From the NCBI GenBank assembly GCA_021808205.1, contig JAKBCD010000161.1, positions 1 to 5,592 of the forward strand: a stretch of 5,592 nucleotides of DNA, read 5' to 3'. The translations under genes were made by a program, and so were the position numbers. The notes beneath the pieces are model-generated. The model was not told the DNA's origin. It searched no databases and worked only from the letters and a program-made list of their open reading frames with translations. The DNA is from Pseudomonadota bacterium. GTDB lineage: Bacteria > Pseudomonadota > Alphaproteobacteria > Acetobacterales > Acetobacteraceae. Shown here piece by piece: positions 1 to 5,592 of this stretch (the stretch's first letter is position 1; each line of letters begins with the position of its first letter).

Positions 1-281
1 TGTTCGGCAAGCAGATCATGCAGCCCGAGGAGGCCAGCAGCCCCGCGCGCCGGGCCTATTACGCCTTGCAGGAAGCCTACACTGGCCATGAGGATACGCG
101 CGCAGCCTCGTTGCGTGCGGCGCAGGATTTAATTGGCGGGCTGTGCCAGGCGGCGGCTGAAGCAGAGCTGTGCGGCTGGCGCGCCCTGCTGCGGCTGTGC
201 ACCGAAGAAACCGCGTTCGAGGCGCTGAAGCTCGCCCGGCAGATGATCCGTGATGAGGAAGCGCCGCCGCTGAAAAGCTGA
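1..281 (+). CDS. flbT: Flagellar biosynthesis repressor FlbT, C-terminal part (5' end outside window)
   Basis: The reading frame is open from the first full codon at position 3 to TGA at 279-281, giving 92 residues. Near its start it reads IMQPEEASSPARRAYYAL, which matches the conserved DIMQPEE-x-TTPARR-x-YF stretch of FlbT as I recall it. The later ALKLARQMIRDEE corresponds to the ALMLSRKLI helix of the Caulobacter protein. Caulobacter FlbT is about 140 residues, so roughly the first 45 are missing. The ATG at 18 is an internal methionine, because the match continues upstream of it. In Caulobacter, FlbT is cytoplasmic and acts after transcription: it binds the 5' leader of flagellin mRNA and lowers its stability until the hook is built, opposite FlaF. 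It is probably the last gene of a flagellar cluster lying to the left, because the next gene is convergent 5 bp away. The family call rests on remembered motifs, not a search. Confidence 0.85.
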   Translation, partial: FGKQIMQPEEASSPARRAYYALQEAYTGHEDTRAASLRAAQDLIGGLCQAAAEAELCGWRALLRLCTEETAFEALKLARQMIRDEEAPPLKS

Positions 282-286
282 AGCCG

Positions 287-520
287 CTAAAACCCCCGCC
301 AGCCGCCGCGCTGCGCGCGGGCAAACAAATACCCCGCAAAGCCCAGCACAAGCAGGATGGGGATCATGATGAATGCCGTCCATACCAGTGCCGCACCCAC
401 GCAGAGCGCCAGGCCGAAGGCCGCCAGACGCAGGAGAATCTGCCCCAGCGACGGTTTAGACGGCTCGACGAAGCGCCCATCTGGCGTCATGTCGAGCATT
501 GGGCCGTTTTCTTTTGCCAT
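287..520 (-). CDS. Small membrane protein of unknown function, about two transmembrane segments
   Basis: This 77-residue ORF runs on the minus strand from ATG at 520-518 to TAG at 289-287. I do not recognise the family. The first 25 residues are polar and proline-containing (MTPDGRFVEPSKP). Residues 28 to 67 are almost wholly hydrophobic and are best read as two membrane helices (about 29-47 and 49-67) with a very short turn. The tail ARAQRGGWRGF is positively charged, so by the positive-inside rule both ends are probably cytoplasmic. I chose the start at 520 because the residues before it look like out-of-frame noise. Methionines at 499 and 490 are alternatives, and none has a strong Shine-Dalgarno site. 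The gene is divergent from rarA across 89 bp and convergent with flbT across 5 bp, so it is probably a single transcription unit. The sharp hydrophobic block and its fit between two real genes support it being coding. Confidence 0.6.
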   Translation of the reverse strand: MAKENGPMLDMTPDGRFVEPSKPSLGQILLRLAAFGLALCVGAALVWTAFIMIPILLVLGFAGYLFARAQRGGWRGF

Positions 521-609
521 GGGCTGAATGTAGGGCAGGCGGCTGGCCGCTTCAATCTTATTCGGCAAGGAAGATAGCGGGCGGCGCCGGATGCGCTTAA
601 ATATCCGCC

Positions 610-1926
610 ATGCAGGATGATGATCTGTTCGGCCCGCCCATGGCCACCGTGCCACTTGCCGCCGGCGCCCGGCCGCTGGCGGAAAGGCTGCGGCCAAAAA
701 CCCTGGCCGAGGTGGTGGGCCAGGGCCATCTGCTGGGGCCCGAGGGCAGCCTGACTGGTATGCTCCGGCGCGGCTCGCTTGCCTCCATCATCCTCTGGGG
801 CCCGCCGGGGGTAGGCAAAACCACCATCGCGCGCCTGCTGGCCGATGCGGCGGGCCTGCAATTTAAGCAAATCTCGGCGGTGTTCTCCGGCGTGGCGGAC
901 CTTAAGAAAGTATTCGACGAAGCCACCCGCCTGCACCGTGCTGGTAAGGCGACTTTGCTCTTCGTGGACGAGATCCACCGTTTCAACCGCGCCCAGCAGG
1001 ATGCGTTTCTGCCGGTGGTGGAGGCGGGCACGATCACCCTCATCGGCGCCACCACGGAAAACCCAAGCTTCGCGCTGAACGGCGCCTTGCTCTCGCGTGC
1101 CCAGGTGCTCGTGCTGCGCCGGCTGGACGATGCGGCGATGGAGCAGCTTCTGGCCCGCGCCGAGGCTGAAACCGGCAGTATCCTGCCGCTCACCCAAACC
1201 GCCCGCGCCAGCCTGCGCGCCATGGCGGATGGCGATGGCCGTGCATTGCTGAACATGGCGGAGCAGCTTTTCGCGCTGCCGCCGGAACCCAAGCTGGATG
1301 AAACAGGGCTTGGCCAGATGCTCTCCCGCCGCGCGGCATTATACGACCGGGACCGCGAGGAGCATTACAACCTCATCTCCGCCCTGCATAAATCCATGCG
1401 TGGGTCGGATGCCGATGCAGCGTTATACTGGCTGGCCCGCATGTTCGCGGGCGGGGAAGACCCGCGTTACATCGCCCGCCGCGTTACCCGTTTCGCCTCG
1501 GAGGATATCGGCCTGGCGGACCCGCAAGCCCTGCCCCAGGCGCTGGCGGCGTGGGAGGCTTACGAGCGTCTCGGTTCGCCGGAGGGGGAGGTCTGTATCG
1601 CTCAGGCGGTGGTGTATCTGGCCACCGCGCCCAAATCCAACGCCGTTTACAAGGCCATGGGGGCCGCCAGCCGCGCCGCAAAGGAAACCGGCAGCCTGAT
1701 GCCGCCCATGAATATCCTGAACGCGCCGACCAAACTGATGAAAACCCTCGGCTACGGCGAAGGCTATCAATACGACCACGACACCGAGGACGGGTTTTCC
1801 GGCGATAATTACTTCCCCGAAGGCATGGGCCGGCCGGATTTCTACCGCCCGGTGGAACGCGGCTTCGAGCGGGAAATCGTCAAGCGCCTCGCTTATTGGG
1901 CGAAATTGCGCGAAGAGAGGCAATGA
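610..1926 (+). CDS. rarA: Replication-associated recombination protein A (RarA/MgsA), AAA+ ATPase
   Basis: This is a 438-residue AAA+ ATPase of the RarA/MgsA/Mgs1/WRNIP1 family, close in length to the E. coli protein (about 447). RarA acts in the cytoplasm at stalled or gapped replication forks, forming a tetramer that works with SSB and the RecA pathway. The N-terminal region contains RPLAERLRPKTLAEVVGQ (21-38), typical of clamp-loader-like AAA+ proteins. Walker A is GPPGVGKTT (64-72) and Walker B is LLFVDEIHRF (116-125). Sensor 1 is IGATTENPSF (145-154), a likely arginine finger is R163 in LLSRAQV, and a sensor-2-like GDGRALLN lies at 208-215. The C-terminal MgsA tetramerisation region starts near YDRDREEHYNLISALHKSMR (245-264) and ends with NYFPEGM and FYRPVERG. 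The start is well fixed: an in-frame TAA at 598-600 lies just upstream and 610 is the first ATG. No Shine-Dalgarno site is visible. Its stop overlaps the next gene, so the two are co-transcribed. Confidence 0.97.
   Translation: MQDDDLFGPPMATVPLAAGARPLAERLRPKTLAEVVGQGHLLGPEGSLTGMLRRGSLASIILWGPPGVGKTTIARLLADAAGLQFKQISAVFSGVADLKKVFDEATRLHRAGKATLLFVDEIHRFNRAQQDAFLPVVEAGTITLIGATTENPSFALNGALLSRAQVLVLRRLDDAAMEQLLARAEAETGSILPLTQTARASLRAMADGDGRALLNMAEQLFALPPEPKLDETGLGQMLSRRAALYDRDREEHYNLISALHKSMRGSDADAALYWLARMFAGGEDPRYIARRVTRFASEDIGLADPQALPQALAAWEAYERLGSPEGEVCIAQAVVYLATAPKSNAVYKAMGAASRAAKETGSLMPPMNILNAPTKLMKTLGYGEGYQYDHDTEDGFSGDNYFPEGMGRPDFYRPVERGFEREIVKRLAYWAKLREERQ
1912..1920 (+). promoter_or_regulatory. 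Probable ribosome binding site for the pseudouridine synthase gene
   Basis: The purine run GAAGAGAGG lies inside the last codons of rarA and ends 2 bases before the ATG at 1923. It is the clearest Shine-Dalgarno-like stretch next to any main start in the window. It favours 1923 over the in-frame ATG at 1896, whose extra nine residues do not resemble the family's N-terminus. The spacing from the final GAGG is short, so pairing may use the earlier AAGAG part. Confidence 0.5.
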
Positions 1927-2894
1927 CCGAATACCAAGTAACCGAAGCCGGTGCCGAGATGCGGCTGGACCGTTATCTCCGCCGCGAACTGCCCGGCTTA
2001 ACGCAAGGTGTTTTGCAAAAATTGCTGCGCACCGGCAAAATCCGCCTCAACGGCAACCGTGCCGATGCCAATACCCGCCTGAACTTGGGCGACATGCTGA
2101 ACGTGCCGGACATTGCCCCGCCCGCCGAGGCGCCCAAACAGCGCCACGTGGTGAAAATGGACGAGGCGCGCACCAAAGAGCTGGAACGCATGGTGCTTTA
2201 CAGCGATGCCTCCGTCATCATCCTTAACAAGCCCGCCGGGCTGGCGGTGCAGGGCGGCAAGGGCATTGCCGTGCATGTGGATGGCATGTTGGATGCGCTG
2301 CGCGAGGACTATCCTGAGCGCCCGAAACTCGTGCACCGGCTGGACCGTGACACCTCCGGCCTGCTGGTCATCGCCCGTTCCGGCCGGGTTGCAAGCAAGC
2401 TTTCCGCCGCCTTCCGCGGGCGCGATGTTGAAAAAACCTATTGGGCGCTGCTGGCCGGGCTGCCGGAAGCGTTGCAAGGGCGGATCGACCTGCCGCTGAA
2501 GCGCCTCGACCTTGGCCAGACCTCGCGCGCGGAGCCCTCCAGCCGCAAGGATAAAGAGGCGCAGACCGCTGTCACGGATTACCGGATTTTGGACAAGGCC
2601 GGGCGCAAATTCTGCCTGGCGGAGCTGCGGCCGCAAACGGGGCGTATGCACCAGCTGCGCGCGCATTGCCTGGCGCTGGGTACGCCGATTCTGGGTGATG
2701 AGGTGTATGGCGGCGTTTATTCCGAGCATTTTGCCCAGCAACTGCACCTGCACGCCCGTCGCCTCAGCTTTCCCCACCCTGAGGGCGGCAGCTTGACCGT
2801 GGAGGCCCCGCTGCCAAAACATATGCTGGATGGGCTGAACTATCTGGGCTTTCCGGCGCCCGAAGCCGCCCGGCCCGAGCGCAAAGGGCGGTGA
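1923..2894 (+). CDS. rluC: RluA-family 23S rRNA pseudouridine synthase, RluC/RluD type with S4 domain
   Basis: This 323-residue enzyme converts specific uridines in RNA to pseudouridine, most likely in 23S rRNA during large-subunit assembly. An S4 RNA-binding domain occupies about residues 13-62 (MRLDRYLRRELPG through LNLGDMLNVP). The catalytic domain follows: the early ILNKPAGLAVQGG (100-112), then HRLDRDTSGLLVIA (138-151), whose D141 is the expected catalytic aspartate. RPQTGRMHQLRAH (236-248) is the second signature, followed by GDEVYGG (258-264) and LHLHARRLSF. E. coli RluC is 319 residues, a close match. RluC in E. coli modifies positions 955, 2504 and 2580; the target here is not provable, and RluD is an alternative name. 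The start at 1923 overlaps the rarA stop (ATGA), implying translational coupling. The last dozen residues, rich in Arg and Pro, are not conserved in the family as far as I recall. Confidence 0.95.
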   Translation: MTEYQVTEAGAEMRLDRYLRRELPGLTQGVLQKLLRTGKIRLNGNRADANTRLNLGDMLNVPDIAPPAEAPKQRHVVKMDEARTKELERMVLYSDASVIILNKPAGLAVQGGKGIAVHVDGMLDALREDYPERPKLVHRLDRDTSGLLVIARSGRVASKLSAAFRGRDVEKTYWALLAGLPEALQGRIDLPLKRLDLGQTSRAEPSSRKDKEAQTAVTDYRILDKAGRKFCLAELRPQTGRMHQLRAHCLALGTPILGDEVYGGVYSEHFAQQLHLHARRLSFPHPEGGSLTVEAPLPKHMLDGLNYLGFPAPEAARPERKGR

Positions 2895-2900
2895 ACGCGG

Positions 2901-4133
2901 CTACATTTGCCCGGCCCAGCGCAGCGCGTCCACCTGCATCCGGTTAAAGGCGGAAACATCGCAGATATTCAAGGTTTCAAGCTGTGTTTGAAATGCCGTC
3001 ATGCCCTCTGGCCCGTCCGCCTGTTCGGCGGCTTCCACCAGTGTCAGCAGTTCCCCCAATCGGCCTTCCCGGTGCAGCAAGGCGGCTTTCATAATACCGT
3101 CCAGCTCCAGAATTTTGATGATGGTCTCCAGCTCCACGCCGAACAGAACCGCTGAAAGGCTGAACATGCCCAGCATGAAGCCGTAAGGTTTCAGGGTGTG
3201 CTGCTGGCTGTGTTCGAGCAGCTCCTCAATCAGGCGTCCACGCACGATGGCGGCTTGCGCCAGCGGGTCGGCGGTCCAGGATTCAGACTCCTCGCGCATG
3301 AACATCATGATCTGCACGAGGCGGCTAAGCTGCAAGCGCCCCAGCAACAGAATGGCCTGCCGCGGCGTTTTCAGTTTTTCCAGCTTGAAATACGATGAGG
3401 AGTTCGCAAGCCGCATCATCCTGACCATGAATTCCGGGGCTTTTTTAATTTCATCCTCAATCTGCTCAATCTCGGCATCGGAGACGATGAGCTTGAGAAG
3501 TTTGAGCAGTTGCATGGCGGAAGGCGAAAGGCTGCGCCCCTGTATCATCGTGGGGCGGGCAAAATAATATCCCTGAAACAGCGTGAACCCCGCCGTCAGC
3601 AGGGCTTCATATTGTTCGCGATTGTCGATTTTTTCAGCCAGCAGAATTTTATTCTGTTCGCGGACACGCTGCGCGATGGAAAACAGATTGTCCATGTTCA
3701 CGCCAAGCATATCCACCTTCACAATATCCACCACGGGCAGAATTTTGTGCAGCGCCTCGTCATCCTCCATCACATCGTCGATGGCAAAGCGAAACCCTGC
3801 CTCCCGCAAGGCCATGCAGCGGTTAATCACCGCTTCGGTTCGGGGCACTGTTTCCAATAATTCCAGCACCACCTTATCGGCGGGAAGAATCTCCAGCAGG
3901 TCGCTCAGCAGCAAATCCTCGGAGATATTGATGAAGGCGGGTTTACCGTTCAGCGCCGTATCCACGCCAAGGGTCAGAAACGCATGTTGAATCACCGCCA
4001 TGCTGGCGGACATGTCATCAGCAATCACCGCGTGGTTTTCAGTGCTGCTTCGAAACAGAAGTTCGTAGGCAACCAGCGTTTGCCGCTCATTCAAAATCGG
4101 CTGCCGCGCCAGAAAATATTCCTGCCCCTTCAT
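2901..4133 (-). CDS. EAL-HDOD signalling protein (YuxH/CdgJ type), putative cyclic-di-GMP phosphodiesterase or sensor
   Basis: This 410-residue cytoplasmic protein has an N-terminal EAL domain (about 5-200) and a C-terminal HDOD domain (about 203-400), the usual length and order of the YuxH/CdgJ family. EAL domains hydrolyse cyclic di-GMP. By motif alignment the metal and catalytic positions seem kept: E24 in YELLFR, N69 in FINIS, E91 and E94 in LELLE, D119-D120 in AIDD, K139 in VKVD, E167 in LLAEK and Q187 in FQGYYFARP. The canonical FGTG loop after Asp-Asp is instead VMEDDEA, as in related EAL-HDOD proteins, so activity is uncertain. The HDOD part shows IEQIEDEIKKAPEFMVRMM, RLANSSSYF and TPRQAILLLGRLQLSRLV. 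HDOD lacks the HD metal site and is usually a signalling or protein-binding module. No sensor or membrane segment is present. Vibrio CdgJ affects motility, which may suit the nearby flbT. Parts of the gene look lower in GC than its neighbours. No strong ribosome binding site precedes the ATG. Confidence 0.94.
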   Translation of the reverse strand: MKGQEYFLARQPILNERQTLVAYELLFRSSTENHAVIADDMSASMAVIQHAFLTLGVDTALNGKPAFINISEDLLLSDLLEILPADKVVLELLETVPRTEAVINRCMALREAGFRFAIDDVMEDDEALHKILPVVDIVKVDMLGVNMDNLFSIAQRVREQNKILLAEKIDNREQYEALLTAGFTLFQGYYFARPTMIQGRSLSPSAMQLLKLLKLIVSDAEIEQIEDEIKKAPEFMVRMMRLANSSSYFKLEKLKTPRQAILLLGRLQLSRLVQIMMFMREESESWTADPLAQAAIVRGRLIEELLEHSQQHTLKPYGFMLGMFSLSAVLFGVELETIIKILELDGIMKAALLHREGRLGELLTLVEAAEQADGPEGMTAFQTQLETLNICDVSAFNRMQVDALRWAGQM

Positions 4134-4325
4134 GGTGTGCTTGGCTTTTGGGCATACGGCAGCAACAGGGTATTATTTATGTTGAAGCCCGTTCTGTTGT
4201 TTGTAAGATGCATGTTTCGTACTCCACCCCCTGCCGGCGGATGCGATTAAAACATTAACAAGCTTACAGGCGGTTAAGTCCGGGCTGGGATGGAATCTTG
4301 TGCAAAACCCTGCCACATCTGGGTC
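4134..4325. promoter_or_regulatory. Divergent intergenic region between the EAL-HDOD gene and tamA
   Basis: These 192 bases separate two divergently transcribed genes and must hold promoters for both, since neither has a co-directional gene just upstream. The region has AT-rich patches (around 4171-4180 and 4245-4263) unlike the flanking coding sequence. I see one candidate promoter toward the EAL-HDOD gene. Toward tamA, TTAACA (4255-4260) resembles a -35 box, but no -10 follows at a proper distance. I found no tRNA, riboswitch-like structure or clear inverted-repeat operator. A possible 23-codon ORF (4179-4250) is discussed under findings. Confidence 0.5.
4172..4200 (-). promoter_or_regulatory. 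Candidate promoter for the EAL-HDOD gene
   Basis: Read on the minus strand, AATAAT (4177-4172) matches the -10 consensus at five of six bases. ACAACA (4200-4195) lies 17 bases upstream and matches the -35 consensus at three of six. Transcription would begin near 4165, giving a leader of about 30 bases. The stretch is AT-rich against a GC-rich background and lies between divergent genes, where a promoter is required. The match is modest, and alphaproteobacterial promoters are often poor matches to the E. coli consensus. Confidence 0.33.
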
Positions 4326-5592
4326 ATGCGCCGATGGATTAGATCTCTTCTGTGCCTTTGCCTCGCCCTTTGCGGCACCGCCGCGCAAGGCGCAGACCCG
4401 GTGAAATATGATGTGAATTTCGCCCCATCAGGCAGCGAGCAGCTGGACGGGCTGATAAAACAAACCTCCAGCCTTCTCTCCCTGCGCACCAGGTTGCCGC
4501 CAGCCCCGTTCGCGCTCATTGGCCGGGCCAGGGCAGACGAAACCCAGTTCGTGAACGTGCTGCATTCGCTGGGGTATGATGCTGGCAAAGCCACCATCAC
4601 CATAGATGGCATGGCGCTGAACGACCCAGCTTTGCTGGAGCATTTAAACCAGCTTCCCACCGCCACCCCGGCCAAGGTGAGGGTAACAACCCAAAAGGGG
4701 CCGCTGTTCAGGCTTGGCCAGGTGAGCATCACCGGCCTGCCACCGGGCTTTCAGGCGCGCCCTGGCATCCGCGCCGGGCAGGTGGCCAATGCTGCGCCAA
4801 TTCTGGCCGCGAGCGCCAAGCTTACGGCAGATTTGCGTAATGCGGGCTATGGCTTCGCAACTGTAACCCCGCCTTATGCGGTGGCCAGCCTGCCCAGCCA
4901 CACGCTGGATGTTTCCTACACCGTCACCCCGGGCCCGCGGGTGGACATCGGCCCCATCACCTTCTCCGGACTCACCCGCACAGATCCTGACTTCCTGCGG
5001 CGCCATATCGCCCTGCGCCCCGGTCAGCGTTATTCAGACACTTCATTGCAGGCCGCGCGGGAGTCCCTGCTGGGGCTCGGCGTGTTCTCCTCCGTAGCCC
5101 CCGTGCCCGCCACAACGGCCATAAACGGGCAGGTGCCGGTTGTGTTCCATGTGGTTGAGCAGAAGCGCCACGCTGTTTCGCTTTCTGGCGCCTACGCCAC
5201 GGATACCGGCTTTACCATCGGCACCAGCTGGGAAGACCGGAATGTTTTCCGCCATGCCGAAACACTCACCCTCTCGGTTGCCGCGAACGGGCTGGGCGGC
5301 ACCGGCACCACCGCGCCGGGCTATGACATAAAGGGCGTGTTTACCAAGCCGGATGATTATGCCCGCGGGCAAACGCTCACCCTCTCGGCCGAGGGGCTGA
5401 AGCAATCCCTCATCGCGTATGACCGCACGGGCATTCTGCTCGGCGCGTCGCTCTCGCGCCCCATCACCCCAACCACCACCATCACCTACGGCCCCAGCTT
5501 CATCAGTGAGCGTGTGAAACAGGAAGGCATCATCCGCACCTATGTGCTGGCGCAATTCCCCGTCAGTTTTGCCTGGAACACCACTAACTCCC
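4326..5592 (+). CDS. tamA: TamA-like outer-membrane assembly protein of the Omp85 family (3' end outside window)
   Basis: The frame is open from an in-frame TAA at 4275 to the window edge; 422 residues follow the chosen ATG. Residues 1 to about 23 (MRRWIRSLLCLCLALCGTAA) form a signal peptide: an arginine-rich start, a hydrophobic core and small residues near a probable cut around AQGA. No proper lipobox is present. Three POTRA-like units follow at roughly 26-95, 118-202 and 206-275. The last has VDIGPITFSGLTRTD, then LRPGQRYSDTSLQAARESLL and LGVFSSV, a classic POTRA pattern. From about residue 282 (HAVSLSGAYATDTGFTIG, then WEDRNVFRHAETLTLS) the outer-membrane barrel begins. E. coli TamA has about 577 residues, so 150-200 are missing. 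TamA with TamB helps insert some outer-membrane proteins and has been linked to lipid transport. An in-frame ATG at 4290 is an alternative start but would put a poor extension before the signal peptide. BamA is less likely, having five POTRA units. Confidence 0.9.
   Translation, partial: MRRWIRSLLCLCLALCGTAAQGADPVKYDVNFAPSGSEQLDGLIKQTSSLLSLRTRLPPAPFALIGRARADETQFVNVLHSLGYDAGKATITIDGMALNDPALLEHLNQLPTATPAKVRVTTQKGPLFRLGQVSITGLPPGFQARPGIRAGQVANAAPILAASAKLTADLRNAGYGFATVTPPYAVASLPSHTLDVSYTVTPGPRVDIGPITFSGLTRTDPDFLRRHIALRPGQRYSDTSLQAARESLLGLGVFSSVAPVPATTAINGQVPVVFHVVEQKRHAVSLSGAYATDTGFTIGTSWEDRNVFRHAETLTLSVAANGLGGTGTTAPGYDIKGVFTKPDDYARGQTLTLSAEGLKQSLIAYDRTGILLGASLSRPITPTTTITYGPSFISERVKQEGIIRTYVLAQFPVSFAWNTTNS

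Noticed and set aside
306..320. Perfect GC hairpin CCGCGC-TGC-GCGCGG just after the flbT stop
   Set aside because: It lies inside the 3' coding part of the small membrane protein and has no T-run after it in either direction, so it does not look like an intrinsic terminator. Short GC palindromes are expected by chance in GC-rich coding sequence.
487..1292. Long minus-strand open frames opposite the first half of rarA
   Set aside because: They are antisense to an unmistakable AAA+ ATPase. Their translations are low-complexity, rich in Arg, Ser, Ala and Gly with no recognisable motif, as expected from the shadow of a GC-rich gene.
1998..2822. A 274-residue minus-strand open frame opposite the pseudouridine synthase gene
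   Set aside because: It covers the synthase coding region in antisense, shows no domain pattern, and the sense frame holds every family signature.
2907..3990. Several plus-strand open frames opposite the EAL-HDOD gene
   Set aside because: They are short, overlap one another and are Ser/Arg-rich shadows. The minus-strand frame holds continuous EAL and HDOD motifs.
4290..4325. ATG at 4290 as the tamA start
   Set aside because: It adds MESCAKPCHIWV before a complete signal peptide and has no better ribosome binding site than the ATG at 4326, so the downstream start is preferred, though not proven.
4274..5555. Minus-strand open frames across the tamA region
   Set aside because: They lie opposite a plus-strand frame open for more than 1.2 kb with signal peptide, POTRA and barrel features. 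The antisense translations resemble no protein I know.
1..5592. Search for mobile elements, CRISPR repeats, toxin-antitoxin pairs, defence genes, tRNA and riboswitches
   Set aside because: No direct repeat array, transposase or integrase motif, tRNA-like cloverleaf or defence-gene signature was seen by eye on either strand. Nearly all bases are accounted for by six genes and two short divergent spacers.

Overview
This window looks like ordinary chromosome from an alphaproteobacterium. It is GC-rich, the genes are tightly packed, and its left edge carries the tail of FlbT, a flagellin regulator known from alphaproteobacteria. The family is uncertain. The RarA and TamA-like sequences would suit Acetobacteraceae or nearby Rhodospirillales, but I cannot test that here. 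I see no mobile element, CRISPR array, tRNA, rRNA or phage gene.

Layout: (1) 1-281, plus strand, is the C-terminal part of flbT, cut by the window edge and probably the last gene of a flagellar cluster. (2) 287-520, minus strand, is a small protein of unknown function with about two membrane segments, convergent with flbT across 5 bp. (3) 610-1926 and 1923-2894, plus strand, are rarA (replication-associated AAA+ ATPase) and an S4-domain pseudouridine synthase of the RluC/RluD type. They overlap by ATGA and are almost certainly co-transcribed. (4) 2901-4133, minus strand, is a YuxH/CdgJ-type EAL-HDOD signalling protein, convergent with the synthase gene across 6 bp. (5) 4134-4325 is a 192-bp divergent intergenic region. 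(6) 4326 to the window end, plus strand, is an Omp85-family TamA-like outer-membrane protein: signal peptide, POTRA repeats and the first part of the barrel. It has no stop codon inside the window.

The genes do not form one pathway. FlbT and the EAL-HDOD protein could both bear on motility, through flagellin control and cyclic-di-GMP signalling, but that link is inferred from proximity and family knowledge. RarA and the pseudouridine synthase form a housekeeping pair joining stalled-fork maintenance to rRNA modification. TamA would normally work with TamB, which I would expect just beyond the right edge.

I did not find a convincing undescribed system. The points most worth a second look are the altered loop after the Asp-Asp pair in an otherwise intact EAL site, the unidentified small membrane protein, the lack of a ribosome binding site at rarA with an AT-rich box just upstream, and a possible 23-codon ORF with a Shine-Dalgarno-like site ahead of tamA.
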